Source of the DNA: Prolixibacteraceae bacterium
Lineage (GTDB): Bacteria > Bacteroidota > Bacteroidia > Bacteroidales > Prolixibacteraceae
Length of the DNA: 49,996 nucleotides
Assembly: GCA_023229575.1 (NCBI GenBank)
Contig: JALNYZ010000030.1
Span: forward strand, 1-49,996
Direction of reading: 5' to 3'
The translations under genes and the position numbers were made by a program. This document shows positions 1 to 10,400 of the stretch, piece by piece (position 1 is the first letter of the stretch; each line of letters begins with the position of its first letter). The notes beneath the pieces were generated by a model, which ran no database searches, was not told the DNA's origin, and saw nothing but the letters and a program-made list of their open reading frames with translations.

Positions 1-120
1 AAGGATAAAGTTAAAAGGATAAAGTGGGGGACTCCCGGGATTGGCGCAGTACAACCAGGGTCATCAAAGATTCGCTGAAATCGGGATTGTGGCGTACTTT
101 ATCCTTTTTACTTTATCCTT
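1..120. repeat. Inverted repeat of the GGATAAAG type
   Basis: Positions 1-25 and 96-120 are inverted copies of each other with one mismatch, separated by 70 bases. Each arm itself holds two AAGGATAAAG units. The structure lies just past the 3' end of the minus-strand chrA gene. It resembles the other GCAAAG/GGATAA-type intergenic inverted repeats at 41211-41313 and 49107-49183. The function is unknown; transcription termination or a dispersed foldback element are both possible. The window edge may cut it. Confidence 0.75.
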
Positions 121-141
121 TATCCTTCTTTAGGAGAAGCG

Positions 142-1371
142 CTAAAAAAACAGCATTCCTGCAATCCCAGCAAGAGGTATCAAATAGACAACATCCACTT
201 TAAATCTTACTATCAGAATGAGAACGGTCAGGAAGATGATTGCGGATGGCCAAACAAGCTCCGCTCCTTTACCAACGGTAACGGCTGCTGAGAAGATCAT
301 TCCGATGATGGCTGGTCTCATTCCCTTGAAAATTGCCGCCAACAGATTTGAATCTTTGATTTTTTTCAGAAATCCCGAGAGCAAAATCATCACTAATCCG
401 GGTGGTAAAAAGATGGCCAGGGTCGCCACACATGCGCCTAAATAACCTGCAACCCTGTATCCAATGAAGGTTGCAGTAAGAATGACCGGGCCTGGCGTGA
501 TCTGCCCCATTGCAATGGCATCGGCAAACTCTTTGGTGGTTAGCCAATGGAATCCTTCTACTATGACCTGATGCATCGCTGGTATAATGACATATCCCCC
601 GCCAAAAAGAGTAAGGCTCATTCCCGAAAAAGTCAGGAATATGGTTCGGTTAATCTTGTACCAGCCAAGCGTATCTATCTTGAAGAGCGTAATGGCAAAA
701 GCGATCAAAGCAACTGCAACAATCAGAATAACAGTAACAAGCAGATATTTCCGGTAGTTTAAAGGAGTTCGTTTTATCTCTTTTTTTTCAGGTTTGGGAC
801 CAGGCTGATAGTAAAATAAATATCCGGCGAAGGCGCTGGAAACAATCACAAGAAGTGTGGCAAAAAATGAATGAATTGTCAGCAAACAAATGGCGGCAAT
901 GAGGCACATCATTATTTGCTTGAAATCTTTTACCTGTTTTTGTGCCATTGAGAAAGCGATACTCAGAATTACGGCTGAAATGGCCGGTAAAATACCCATA
1001 AAGAATTTGGTAAAGACGGGTAATTCGCCATAGGAAGTATAGATAACTCCCAATCCGATAATCATAAGAAATCCCGGAATGATGGTTGCAAACATACTTA
1101 CCAGCGCCCCTTTCACTCCTCTCAGATGATAGCCAATATAGGTAATCACGTTAATGGCTACTGCTCCCGGCAGGACAGAGGCCAGCGATAACCCATCCAG
1201 TAAAAGCTCCTCCCTGATGATTTTATCTTTGTCGACCAACTGTTTCTGAACCACTGCGACCAAAGCCATAAACCCTCCCCACGAGATCGCCCCGATTTTT
1301 AGAAAGGTAAAAAAAAGGTATTTGAGCGATATCTCTTTGTCTGAATGCATGGGTTTGAAAATTTTGTCCAA
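142..1371 (-). CDS. chrA: Chromate transporter (CHR family), two-domain form
   Basis: This 409-residue integral membrane protein has the duplicated CHR architecture. The first half carries ISWGGF near residue 29 and PGAVAI near residue 88. The second half carries LFGGGYVIIP and TPGPV near residue 295. CHR proteins export chromate by an antiport-like mechanism, but many are distant and the substrate here is not proven. The first repeat has PGAV where the second has the more usual PGPV. About ten hydrophobic segments are visible, with a charged linker near residues 190-205 between the halves. The gene stands alone and is divergent from the epimerase gene at 1519. Confidence 0.9.
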   Translation of the reverse strand: MDKIFKPMHSDKEISLKYLFFTFLKIGAISWGGFMALVAVVQKQLVDKDKIIREELLLDGLSLASVLPGAVAINVITYIGYHLRGVKGALVSMFATIIPGFLMIIGLGVIYTSYGELPVFTKFFMGILPAISAVILSIAFSMAQKQVKDFKQIMMCLIAAICLLTIHSFFATLLVIVSSAFAGYLFYYQPGPKPEKKEIKRTPLNYRKYLLVTVILIVAVALIAFAITLFKIDTLGWYKINRTIFLTFSGMSLTLFGGGYVIIPAMHQVIVEGFHWLTTKEFADAIAMGQITPGPVILTATFIGYRVAGYLGACVATLAIFLPPGLVMILLSGFLKKIKDSNLLAAIFKGMRPAIIGMIFSAAVTVGKGAELVWPSAIIFLTVLILIVRFKVDVVYLIPLAGIAGMLFF

Positions 1372-1518
1372 GATAATTAATTTGAATCATCCATTTAAAT
1401 CAGGTAAAAGCTATATTTACATACGAATCGACGACTATAGGTATATTGTGTAAAACAGCTCAATTTCTGTTCCTCCCGGAATGAAAAAGTTGTTTTGCCG
1501 GATTAATGACTACATAAC

Positions 1519-2781
1519 ATGAATAAAGAAGAAATTTTAGGATTAAAAAGTGAGGCAGAAATCCATCTGCTGACCGAATTGCTTCCATTTTGGACTTCCA
1601 GAATGAGAGATGATGTGAATGGTGGTTTCCTGACGCATTTTGATCAATACGGAAAAGATACCGGAGAAGATGAAAAATCTTTGATTGCGCAGACCAGGTG
1701 TATTTATACCATTGCCTCTGCACACCGGGCAGGATATGGGGATGGGAAACTGGCCGAATTAGCCAGCCACGGTGTGGATTTTCTGATCGACAAAATGTGG
1801 GACAAAACGCATGATGGATTTTACTGGATGATGAACCGCAAAGGCGAAGTAAAAATTGACCGGAAAATTATCTATGGCCACAGTTTTGCCATCTATTGCC
1901 TGAGTGAATATACCCTTGCTACTGGGGATCCGCGGGGAAGGGAATATGCAGAAAAGGTATTTGATCTCATGCAAAAATATTGCACGGATACTAGTTATGG
2001 TGGCTATTGGGAAATGTTTCACCGCGACTGGACCCTTTGTGGACCGGGTAGTCAGGGAGGAGACCGCAAAACCCTCGATGTGCACATGCACCTGATGGAG
2101 GCTTATACCACGCTTTACGAATGCACCGGTTTAGAGGTTCACCGCCGGAAATTACTTGAAGACATTGATTTACTGATAAATAAAATCATTCATCCTGTTT
2201 ATAAAACCGGAATACCACAGTTTTTCAAGGATTGGACGGTGGCTCCCCAAATAAAATTTGACATCATTTGGGGCTGGGACCGCTTCTCGGAAGAGGGACA
2301 AAAAGGGAACGCTACTGATAATACCTGTTACGGCCATAATGCAGAATTTGCCTGGTTGCTGTTGCATGCCCTTGAAATACTAAAGGCCGATCCCAATGAA
2401 TACAAAGAACTGTTTCAGATTATTTATGACCATACTGTTGATAATGGTATTGATACCGAATTTGGAGGAGTTTATGTTGAAGGACCTCACTCCGGCGGAG
2501 TCTATGACAAAGAGAAGGAGTTCTGGCAGCAGGCTGAGGTATTGATCGGACTCTTGGATGCGGTAATTATTTTAAAATCAGATAAATACTGGGATGCCTA
2601 CAAAAATGTACATCGTTTCGTCTACGACAAGTTCGTCAACAAAAAAGTGGGCGAGTGGTATCCCCTGCTTTCTCGGAAGGGAGATCCTATCTGGACGCAC
2701 ATGGGGCACTCATGGAAAATCAATTATCATACGGTGAGGGCTGTGATCCAAAGTATCAAGAGACTCGATTTTATAAGCTAA
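1519..2781 (+). CDS. AGE-family N-acylglucosamine 2-epimerase / cellobiose 2-epimerase-like protein
   Basis: This 420-residue cytoplasmic protein has the features of the (alpha/alpha)6-barrel AGE superfamily, whose members interconvert sugars at C2 (GlcNAc/ManNAc, glucose/mannose units of oligosaccharides) or isomerise aldoses and ketoses. Recognisable motifs are YGHSFAIY near residue 119, CYGHNAEFAWLL near residue 275, EFWQQAEVL near 335 and GHSWKINYH near the C-terminus. They supply the histidines expected at the active site. The length fits the family. It lies 41 bases before the next gene and shares an apparent operon with an uncharacterised protein and a sodium symporter, so a catabolic sugar substrate is likely. 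The exact substrate cannot be told from sequence. Confidence 0.85.
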   Translation: MNKEEILGLKSEAEIHLLTELLPFWTSRMRDDVNGGFLTHFDQYGKDTGEDEKSLIAQTRCIYTIASAHRAGYGDGKLAELASHGVDFLIDKMWDKTHDGFYWMMNRKGEVKIDRKIIYGHSFAIYCLSEYTLATGDPRGREYAEKVFDLMQKYCTDTSYGGYWEMFHRDWTLCGPGSQGGDRKTLDVHMHLMEAYTTLYECTGLEVHRRKLLEDIDLLINKIIHPVYKTGIPQFFKDWTVAPQIKFDIIWGWDRFSEEGQKGNATDNTCYGHNAEFAWLLLHALEILKADPNEYKELFQIIYDHTVDNGIDTEFGGVYVEGPHSGGVYDKEKEFWQQAEVLIGLLDAVIILKSDKYWDAYKNVHRFVYDKFVNKKVGEWYPLLSRKGDPIWTHMGHSWKINYHTVRAVIQSIKRLDFIS

Positions 2782-2822
2782 CAGCCAATATCTTTAATTA
2801 TAACTATTAACACCAAGCAAAC

Positions 2823-3854
2823 ATGAAATACAAAGGCAGGTACGAAGTATTTGATCCGTCACAAATCAAGACATATCCCGTCAAGGGAAGAAACAATAAA
2901 GTCAAATTCGGAGATCTCCGCGAAATAGACGAGGTGCTGAGCTCCGCAATCGATTTGCCGGAGGAGGTAAAGAAAAACATTGAAACCTTGTCGAAAGAGA
3001 TCATCGAAAGGCGAACCAAAGGCCAACCAATTCTTTTGTTTACTGGAGGTCATCTGGTTAAAAATGGGTTGAACCGTTTGCTCGTGGACTTAATTCACAA
3101 AGGTCTTTTCACGATCATCTCCGGAAACGGTGCAACCTCCATTCACGATTTTGAACTGGCATTGATGGGCGAGACGAGTGAATATGTACCCCAGGCTTTG
3201 GAAAAGGGAGAGTTTGGGATGGCCTATGAATTCAATTTTATCAATGCAGCGTTGAGTGTCGGGAACAAGAACAAACTTGGATATGGCGAGTCCGTCGGAA
3301 AGATGATCTGTAAGAGATCCTTTCGGAAAAAAGTAGCCAAATATTTGGGAATTGAGCATGAGGTAATCAACTTTACCCATCCTGAATTGAGTATCGCAGC
3401 CGCATGTTATGAAGAGAAGGTTCCCTTCACGGTTCATGTTGGTATTGGAACGGATGTGCTGGACCAGCATTACTGGTTTGATGGATGCGCCAAAGGCGGA
3501 TGTTCCGGCAGGGATTTTCTGATTTATACACAGGAAGTTTCCAAATTAATGAAGGGAGGGGTGATCCTCAATGTTGGAAGCGCAGTTACAGGTCCGGAGG
3601 TCTTTTTAAAAGCTGCATCCATGGTTGGTAATGTGAAACAAACCCCGAACGACATCCTGACCGCCAATTTTGATCTGCGGCAATATAAACCTGAAACAGC
3701 CACCAATGAATCTGCTATAGGTTATTATTTCAGGGACCAAAAAAGTATTGTAACCAGGATTCCCCAGGCGTACGGCGGCAAAGGCTTTTACATTGAAGGC
3801 AACCAGATTCAAACGATCCCTTATCTTTATCAACAACTCATCAAACTACTCTAG
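2823..3854 (+). CDS. Conserved protein of unknown function with GGHxxKxGL and NGAxxxHDFELA motifs
   Basis: This 343-residue soluble protein has no signal peptide. I recognise it as one of a conserved family rather than a known enzyme. Striking motifs are GGHLVKNGL at residues 75-83 and NGATSIHDFELA at 102-113, followed by GETSEYV and EKGEFGMAYE. The C-terminal half has GGVILNVGSAVTGPEVFLKA. The glycine-rich turns and hydrophobic strands suggest a Rossmann-like fold, loosely reminiscent of deoxyhypusine synthase-like proteins, but that link is only an impression. It sits between an epimerase and a sugar-type sodium symporter, with about 40 bases on each side, so a role in the same sugar pathway is plausible. 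The catalytic chemistry is unknown. Confidence 0.6.
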   Translation: MKYKGRYEVFDPSQIKTYPVKGRNNKVKFGDLREIDEVLSSAIDLPEEVKKNIETLSKEIIERRTKGQPILLFTGGHLVKNGLNRLLVDLIHKGLFTIISGNGATSIHDFELALMGETSEYVPQALEKGEFGMAYEFNFINAALSVGNKNKLGYGESVGKMICKRSFRKKVAKYLGIEHEVINFTHPELSIAAACYEEKVPFTVHVGIGTDVLDQHYWFDGCAKGGCSGRDFLIYTQEVSKLMKGGVILNVGSAVTGPEVFLKAASMVGNVKQTPNDILTANFDLRQYKPETATNESAIGYYFRDQKSIVTRIPQAYGGKGFYIEGNQIQTIPYLYQQLIKLL

Positions 3855-3894
3855 TCACTTTAGTCACTGTTCCAATTAACTTAACTAACAACTC

Positions 3895-5508
3895 ATGAAT
3901 TTATCATTAACCTTGCTCGACTGGTTGGTCTTCACCTTTGTGATGGCTGGCAGTATGGCGTTTGGCTTGTGGATGGCTTATCGTAAGAAGGCCAGCGAGA
4001 ATAGTTCCAACTTTTTTTTGGGGGGCAGAAAAATTGCCTGGCCCATCGTCGGGGCCTCTATCTTTGCCACCAATATTGGTGCTGAACACCTTGTCGGCTT
4101 ATCCGGGGATTCTTACCGTTATGGATTATCCGCAGGTTCAGTGGAATTAACTACGGCCATAACTTTGGGATTTGCTTGCGCCATCCTATTTCCTTATTAT
4201 ATTAAGAACAAGATCTTTACAATACCAGAATTTCTGGAACTTCGGTACGATCGGCGCGCCAGAACCTTTTTTTCCGGCCTAATGTTGATTATCAGTGTGA
4301 TGACAAAATTGGCCTTTACCCTTTTTGCAGGGGCGCTTGTCCTTAACAGCATTCTGGGATGGAATGTAATGACAACAGTCTTTTTCATAGGAGTTGCTGT
4401 GGCGGTTTTTACCATTATTGGCGGATTTACAGCCGTTGCCTATACGGATGCGATTCAGGTGATCATCATCATTCTTGGTTCATCGCTTATGCTCTTTTTT
4501 GGATTGGAAAAGGTGGGCGGATGGAATGCATTAATGGAAAAAGTGCCGGAGATGATGAAGATTTCAAAACCCATCTCAGATCCCGTTTATCCTTTCTGGG
4601 GAATACTTGCAACAGCTTTCTATGCTGGGATCTTCTACTGGGGAATAGATCAGGTGAATGTGCAACGGGCCCTGTCGGCTCCCGATCTTAAAAATGCGCG
4701 CTGGGGAGCCATGTTTGCTACATTCCTGAAGTTGTTCCCAATTTTCATTTTTGCCCTTCCGGGAGTAATTGCCTATGCCCTGTACCCACACGAACTTCAA
4801 GGCGATGCAACCAAACAAACTTTTGTTCTATTGTTAAATAACCTGATGCCAACCGGATTGAGAGGATTATTGCTTGCTTCCCTGATGGCAGCTTTGGTTA
4901 CCTCCTTAATTGCTGTATTAAACTCCGTATCAACACTTGTTGTCAGGGACTTTATTCTTGAATTCAAACCGGATGTCTCCGAGCGCAGACAAGTAACCCT
5001 GGGGCGTTATGTAATTGTACTCGTAACATTGCTGGGTTTTGGCGCAGCCTACCTGGTCTACAAAAATGAGGAGGGTCTGTACAAATATTTGCAAACTATT
5101 TCTGCTTATATGGTGATACCGGTCTTCCCGGCTATATTTTTTGGCATTGTGAGTAAGAAAGTAACCATGAAAGGAGCCATTGTATCAGTGTTGGTCGGAA
5201 TTTTGCTGGCAACAGTTTTTGTGATAGACCAATTGATCGGATCAACTGCGGGAGCACAATATTTCCCCATCCTGCACCATCCGCTTACCTTGAATTTCGG
5301 TTTCAGGGGACTTTGGGCCGAGATACTGATTACTGGCGTACTCTTTGCTGTATCAGCATTTACGGAGAAAACTGCTCCTGAAAAGCTAGAGAAAACCACC
5401 ATCAACTATTCCAAAGGAGTTGCCAAATTTGAAGGAATTACCGACTGGCGGCTACATTTGGGAATTCTCTCGTTAATCACACTTTTTCTTTACGTCTGGT
5501 TAAGTTAA
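3895..5508 (+). CDS. Sodium/solute symporter (SSS/SGLT family)
   Basis: This 537-residue membrane protein has about 14 hydrophobic helices and takes up a solute with Na+. It shows the N-terminal SSS pattern, FFLGGRKIAWPIVGASIFAT followed by NIGAEHLVGLSG. Later come YWGIDQVNVQRALSA near residue 250 and ALVTSLIAVLNSVSTL near residue 340, the conserved region around the family's sodium site. The length and the sequence are closest to the sugar-type branch of the family. It is the last gene of the epimerase-unknown-symporter group and is followed by a strong terminator. The substrate is probably a sugar or sugar derivative handled by the upstream enzymes, by inference from context. Confidence 0.9.
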   Translation: MNLSLTLLDWLVFTFVMAGSMAFGLWMAYRKKASENSSNFFLGGRKIAWPIVGASIFATNIGAEHLVGLSGDSYRYGLSAGSVELTTAITLGFACAILFPYYIKNKIFTIPEFLELRYDRRARTFFSGLMLIISVMTKLAFTLFAGALVLNSILGWNVMTTVFFIGVAVAVFTIIGGFTAVAYTDAIQVIIIILGSSLMLFFGLEKVGGWNALMEKVPEMMKISKPISDPVYPFWGILATAFYAGIFYWGIDQVNVQRALSAPDLKNARWGAMFATFLKLFPIFIFALPGVIAYALYPHELQGDATKQTFVLLLNNLMPTGLRGLLLASLMAALVTSLIAVLNSVSTLVVRDFILEFKPDVSERRQVTLGRYVIVLVTLLGFGAAYLVYKNEEGLYKYLQTISAYMVIPVFPAIFFGIVSKKVTMKGAIVSVLVGILLATVFVIDQLIGSTAGAQYFPILHHPLTLNFGFRGLWAEILITGVLFAVSAFTEKTAPEKLEKTTINYSKGVAKFEGITDWRLHLGILSLITLFLYVWLS

Positions 5509-5527
5509 GCATCCAGTAAAATAGGTA

Positions 5528-5566
5528 ATCCCTCCTGTTGTGTGTCAAACGCCAGGAGGGATTTTT
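5528..5566 (+). terminator. Rho-independent terminator after the symporter
   Basis: ATCCCTCCTG (5528-5537) pairs perfectly with CAGGAGGGAT (5553-5562) and is followed by a T run. It begins 20 bases after the symporter stop codon and separates this operon from the sigma factor gene. Confidence 0.85.
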
Positions 5567-5658
5567 GATTTATGAAGCTTTTCCTGGATCGTACAAATGT
5601 ACTGACATATCCTCTGTTTTTTTTTATCTGATAATTTTAATATATTTTTAATCCGGAA

Positions 5659-6249
5659 ATGGATCCGGACAAACAAAAGGAACTGATTTTAGCGCTCCGA
5701 AAAGGGGAGAAAGATGCTTATCATGAAGTTTATCATGATTTTTATGGTGTCATGTACCATCTATCCCATCAATATCTTCATGATGTCAAAATATCGGAAG
5801 AGATCGTACAGGATACTTTCGTTAAGCTTTGGGAAATAAGGGGGACATTAAATGAGCAGTTTAACCTTCGTAACTTTCTTTATACCATTACCAAGAACAA
5901 CTGCCTGAATTATCTGAGGAACCAGAAAATTATATTGAAACACCAGGAGAACCTCAAGTATCTTGAGATGCAATTCAATTATGAGGCAATGGAAAAGCTT
6001 GGGGATTACATTGAATTTGAAGAACTACGTCAAAAAATCGATCTCGCTATTGCCTCTTTGCCGGATGAAATCAGGGAAACTTTCCGGCTAAGCCGGTTTG
6101 AGGAGCTGCAATACAAAGAAATTTCTGAGAGATTGACGATCAGTGTAAAGACAGTTGAGGCACGGATGACCAAGGCATTGAAAATCCTCCGCTCGGAATT
6201 GAAAGATTTCCTCGCAATTATTTATCTCATTACCAATATTTTATCATAA
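5659..6249 (+). CDS. ECF-type RNA polymerase sigma-70 factor
   Basis: This 196-residue extracytoplasmic-function sigma factor should direct RNA polymerase to the SusC/SusD operon. Region 2 is seen in EEIVQDTFVKLWE and LRNFLYTITKNNCLNYLRN (residues about 45-100). Region 4 is seen in LPDEIRETFRLSRFE and YKEISERLTISVKTVEARM (residues about 133-175), a helix-turn-helix. The size and the order sigma, FecR, SusC with STN, SusD are typical of Bacteroidota surface-signalling systems. The FecR-type anti-sigma gene follows after 54 bases. No other target promoter can be defined here. Confidence 0.93.
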   Translation: MDPDKQKELILALRKGEKDAYHEVYHDFYGVMYHLSHQYLHDVKISEEIVQDTFVKLWEIRGTLNEQFNLRNFLYTITKNNCLNYLRNQKIILKHQENLKYLEMQFNYEAMEKLGDYIEFEELRQKIDLAIASLPDEIRETFRLSRFEELQYKEISERLTISVKTVEARMTKALKILRSELKDFLAIIYLITNILS

Positions 6250-6303
6250 GGAAGAAAAACATCGTATTTTTTTTCGATTTTTTGATAGGGTCGGAGGGGT
6301 TTT

Positions 6304-7317
6304 GTGTGTATAGTAATCAATTCAGAAAAAATGCCAGAAGAAATTTTCATCAGGATTTTAAATAATTCGGTTACCGAAACCGAAAAAAGCAATTTCTACA
6401 GGGAACTGGAAGAAAACAGATCGCTACGGGAGCAGTTTTTCCAATTTAAAAGTATTTACACAGTATCAACGTGTCAGTATTATAATAATATCGGCATTAC
6501 AAAAGATCGCTTTGAACACATATGGGGCCATTTGCATCCTGGTAAGAAATACTTCATTATTAACTTATGGTACCGTTATGCGGCAATCGTTGTTGTAACA
6601 ATCGTTTTCAGTTTCATGGTTCAATATCTGGTTAACAACATTAAGTCAGGCAGCGAAATCGTAGAACAGGTGGAGTATACCTCTGAAAAGGGATCCGTTT
6701 CGACGATTCACTTGTCGGATGGGTCTTCGGTTTGGTTAAGTTCGGCTTCAGGGATCAAAATTCAAAAGCGGTCAAACGGGGAGATGTCTGCCCAAATGCA
6801 CGGGGAAGCCTTCTTCGATTTGGTTCCAGACAGTAAAAGGAAGTTTTCTGTTGATATGGGAAGTTTCAAAGTGAAGGATATTGGCACAAAGTTCAATATT
6901 AGGGCCTACCGTGACGAAGCCGGGATTTATACGTCATTGGCGGATGGGAAAATAGAGTTCTTGTCGAAGTCAGATCAACTTTTGCTGGCCATGAAAACCG
7001 GAGAGTACATGAGCTTTGATAAGCAATCAAAAAAAATGATGGTATCGGAGCGGGATCCATCCATTGCAAGTGCATGGAAAAATGGGAAGTTTGTCTTTAT
7101 TGATAAAACGCTGAAGGAAATCTGTCACGATCTGGAAAATTGGTACAATGTAAAGATTGTCATTGAAAATAAAACCCTGGCAGACACCAGGTACACAAGT
7201 GTAATCAAACGAACCACTACCATTAAATTGGTGCTACAAATGCTCGCATTAACTGATAAGATTAATTACAAAATAACAGATAAAAAGGAGGGAAACGACG
7301 TCGTATTGATCTATTAA
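6304..7317 (+). CDS. FecR-family anti-sigma factor
   Basis: This 337-residue inner-membrane regulator should hold the upstream sigma factor inactive until the SusC receptor signals substrate. It has a short cytoplasmic N-terminus, one membrane segment near residues 92-112 and a periplasmic FecR domain with KGSVSTIHLSDGSSVWL, GEAFFDL and IGTKFNIRAY. A DUF4974-like C-terminal domain covers about residues 255-337, seen in FIDKTLKEICHDLENWYNV and LVLQMLALTDKI. The GTG at 6304 has a purine-rich GGAGGGG only four bases upstream. An in-frame ATG at 6331 would give a protein nine residues shorter, and either start is possible. Confidence 0.92.
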   Translation: MCIVINSEKMPEEIFIRILNNSVTETEKSNFYRELEENRSLREQFFQFKSIYTVSTCQYYNNIGITKDRFEHIWGHLHPGKKYFIINLWYRYAAIVVVTIVFSFMVQYLVNNIKSGSEIVEQVEYTSEKGSVSTIHLSDGSSVWLSSASGIKIQKRSNGEMSAQMHGEAFFDLVPDSKRKFSVDMGSFKVKDIGTKFNIRAYRDEAGIYTSLADGKIEFLSKSDQLLLAMKTGEYMSFDKQSKKMMVSERDPSIASAWKNGKFVFIDKTLKEICHDLENWYNVKIVIENKTLADTRYTSVIKRTTTIKLVLQMLALTDKINYKITDKKEGNDVVLIY

Positions 7318-7360
7318 AAAAGGGTACACCCGTGGAGGGGTGCACCCGCTTTCAGTCATC

Positions 7361-7382
7361 GAAACTGATTGCAGTCAGTTTC
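7361..7382 (+). promoter_or_regulatory. Hairpin in the fecR-susC gap
   Basis: GAAACTGA (7361-7368) pairs with TCAGTTTC (7375-7382) across a six-base loop, 29 bases before the susC-like start. An imperfect stem, GGGTACACCC with GGGTGCACCC, precedes it at 7322-7347. Neither has a long T run, so mRNA processing or partial attenuation between the regulators and the highly expressed receptor is more likely than full termination. The function is inferred. Confidence 0.4.
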
Positions 7383-7411
7383 TAATTTAAACTAAAACAC
7401 ATTTCAAAATT

Positions 7412-10400
7412 ATGAAAAAAAATGATGATTTGCTGTGCCTTATACAGCAAAGGTGGAAAAAAACTATCCGCATTATGAAATTAACAGTAGGCCTTATTTT
7501 ATTTGCAATGATCACTGCTTCCGCTGGGAATTCGTACAGCCAGACAGCCCGTATCAGTCTGAATATGAATAATGCAACCATTGTAGATGTTTTTAGGGAG
7601 ATTGAACGGAGCAGTGAGTTCGGGTTTTTCTTTAAAAGTGAGGAATTAAACCTTGAATCCCGAAAGTCTATCAATGTAACGGATGCCACTATTGAGGAGG
7701 TTCTCAAGAAAATTCTTGATGAGGGTTATTCGTATAAAATTCTCGATAGGAACATTGTCGTCACAAAAGGATCTCTGGATGCAACCCAGCAAGACAAAAG
7801 GATTACAGGTAAAGTAACTGATTTATCGGGGAATCCTTTGCCCGGTGTTTCCATCGTCATCAAAGGGACTTCAACTGGGATAATTACCGATACAAACGGA
7901 AGTTTCAAACTTTCTAATTTGTCGGTTGGAACAACATTGGTCTTCACATTTGTAGGAATGAAGATGCAGGAAATAAAAATTACAGATCAAACTTCAATTA
8001 CCGTAAGGATGGAGGAGACAACTATTGGCGTTGAAACGGTTGTTGTAACTGCCTTGGGTATTAAACGTTCAGAAAAGGCCCTTGGATATGCTGTTCAAAA
8101 TGTTTCAGGAGAGAGCCTGCAAAAAGTTTCCGCAGTTGATGTAGCTACGTCTCTTACTGGTAAAGTAGCAGGACTTTTAGTTAGGAACACTCCGGATTTT
8201 AATGGCGCCCCGGTGATTTCCATTCGTGGTGAGAATCCTTTATTGGTGATCGACGGAGTGGCATATCAAAATAAGACGCTTTCTGATATATCTTCAGAAG
8301 ATATAGAATCGATGAGTGTACTGAAGGGGGCAACCGCTTCGGCTCTTTATGGTTTTCGTGGGGCAAGTGGCGCTATTTTGGTTACAACAAAAAATGGTAC
8401 TTCTAATTTGTCTGGCTTGTCAGTAGATGTTGCAACCAATACCATGTTTAGTGCAGGATTTTTAGCTTTACCTAAGAAACAAGGCGTCTATGGTCGTGGT
8501 AGCAGTAATATTTATGACAAAAACTCTGATGCTTCCTGGGGAACAGTTATGGACGGAACTATCCGGAACCAGTGGGATCCTAAGTCAAAAGTTTATGCAG
8601 ATTATCCTTATACAGCTTCCGGGAAAGACAACTTCAAGAATTTTCTGAAACAAGGTTATATAACCAACAATAATTTTAATGTGGGTTATAAAGGTGAGAT
8701 TGCCTCTATAAGAAGTTCGGTGAACTGGACTCAAAATACAGGAGTATATCCTAATCAAAAGGCGGACCATTATACATACAGTCTTGGTGGAGAAATTAAT
8801 TTAGACAAATTCAAGTTGAGTTCAAATATGTCTTATTCTAAAAAAGCAACCCCAAATCAGTCATCAAATAGCTATACTGGTTATGATCCAATGTATGCTT
8901 TACTAATTTGGGGACCTGCTGATTTTAATATTTTGGACTATAAGGATTATTGGATCAAACCAAATGAGACTCAAAACTATACTTTAAAAAATCATAACAA
9001 TCCGTATTATAACATTTATGAGCGAACGAATGAGGTGCATCGGGATATTTTTAATGCGGATTTGACAATGAGTTATCAATTAGCCGATTGGTTAAAAGCC
9101 ACTGTTCGGGCTGGGGTTGATTTTTATACCGATAAAGGACAGTTAAGAGTTTCGTGGGGATCCCAAACTTCTACTGGGAATACAGGGGTACCTGGAAATC
9201 TATACACTTGGATTGGTGGTACCACAGGGGGTTATATGTTAGGACAAACGCAGGGAAACAGTATCAATACTGATCTTCTACTAACAGGGGATCGAACTTT
9301 TGATAAATTTAAGGTAGAATATCTTGCTGGAGGAACAATATTCAATAAACGAGATGATAATATTCTGGGTTGGACGAATGGTGGCCTTTCTGTACCTGCC
9401 TTTTTCTCGCTTAAAGCATCGGTAAGTCCTGCTGGAGTATCAACTACTACTATGGCTCAACAAGTAAATTCGATTTATGGACGTTTTGCGTTGTCTTATG
9501 ATAAGTGGGCGTTTTTAGAAGCAACCGGGCGTAATGACTGGAATTCAACAATGGTAAATACCAAAGTTGAATCCTACTTTTATCCATCGGTAGCTGCGAG
9601 TTTTGTGATTTCAGAATTTTTACCTGGAACAACAAATTGGCTTGATTTATTGAAGGTTAGAAGTTCCTGGACCATGTCAAAAACTCCAGCCGCAATTTAT
9701 GCAACTACTGTAAATAGTGCTTTTAGTATTAATGCTTCTACATGGAATTCGCTGAATGGAGCTTCTGCCCCTGGGAATTTATATGGTTCGGACCTTCTTC
9801 CTGAAAGCTCTACTACAATTGAGGTAGGATTACAAGCCATCCTGTTTAAAAATCGTTTAAATTTCGATTTAACCTACTATGATAAACACCTATACGATTT
9901 TGTAAAATCAGCGCCATTATCCGGCGCTTCTGGATATACCGGTAAATTTATCAATATTAATGAAGAACAATCCCGTCGTGGTTGGGAGTTGGCAATGAGT
10001 GGTGCCGTTGTTAAAACACAAGAATGGAAATGGGATATGGGTCTAAACTGGTCTTCCTATGCGCGCTATTTTACTAAGTTAGATGAAACATACTCCGCGA
10101 AAAATGCATGGACAGCAGTTGGAGAACGTGTCGATGCGATGTATAGCAGGGATTATATGCGCGATCCTGCATCAGGAAAACAAGTTTGGTCTAATGGAGA
10201 TATTCAATTTAATCCTTACGACACCAGGTTTGGCTACACGGATCCTGATTTTATCTGGGGTGTAAATTCAACTTTAAGCTATAAAAATTTTAGTCTATTT
10301 GCCTCTCTGGATGGAGTCAACGGTGGGTTGATGAACTCCAGAACGGAGAGTTATATGTGGCAATCAGGAGTTCATCCTGAATCAGTTACATCGGAAAGAG

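Noticed and set aside
2823..3854. Deoxyhypusine synthase.
   Set aside because: The loose similarity of glycine-rich turns is not enough, and the catalytic lysine motif was not recognised.
7322..7347. A terminator between fecR and susC.
   Set aside because: The stem has a mismatch and no T run follows, so full termination is not supported.
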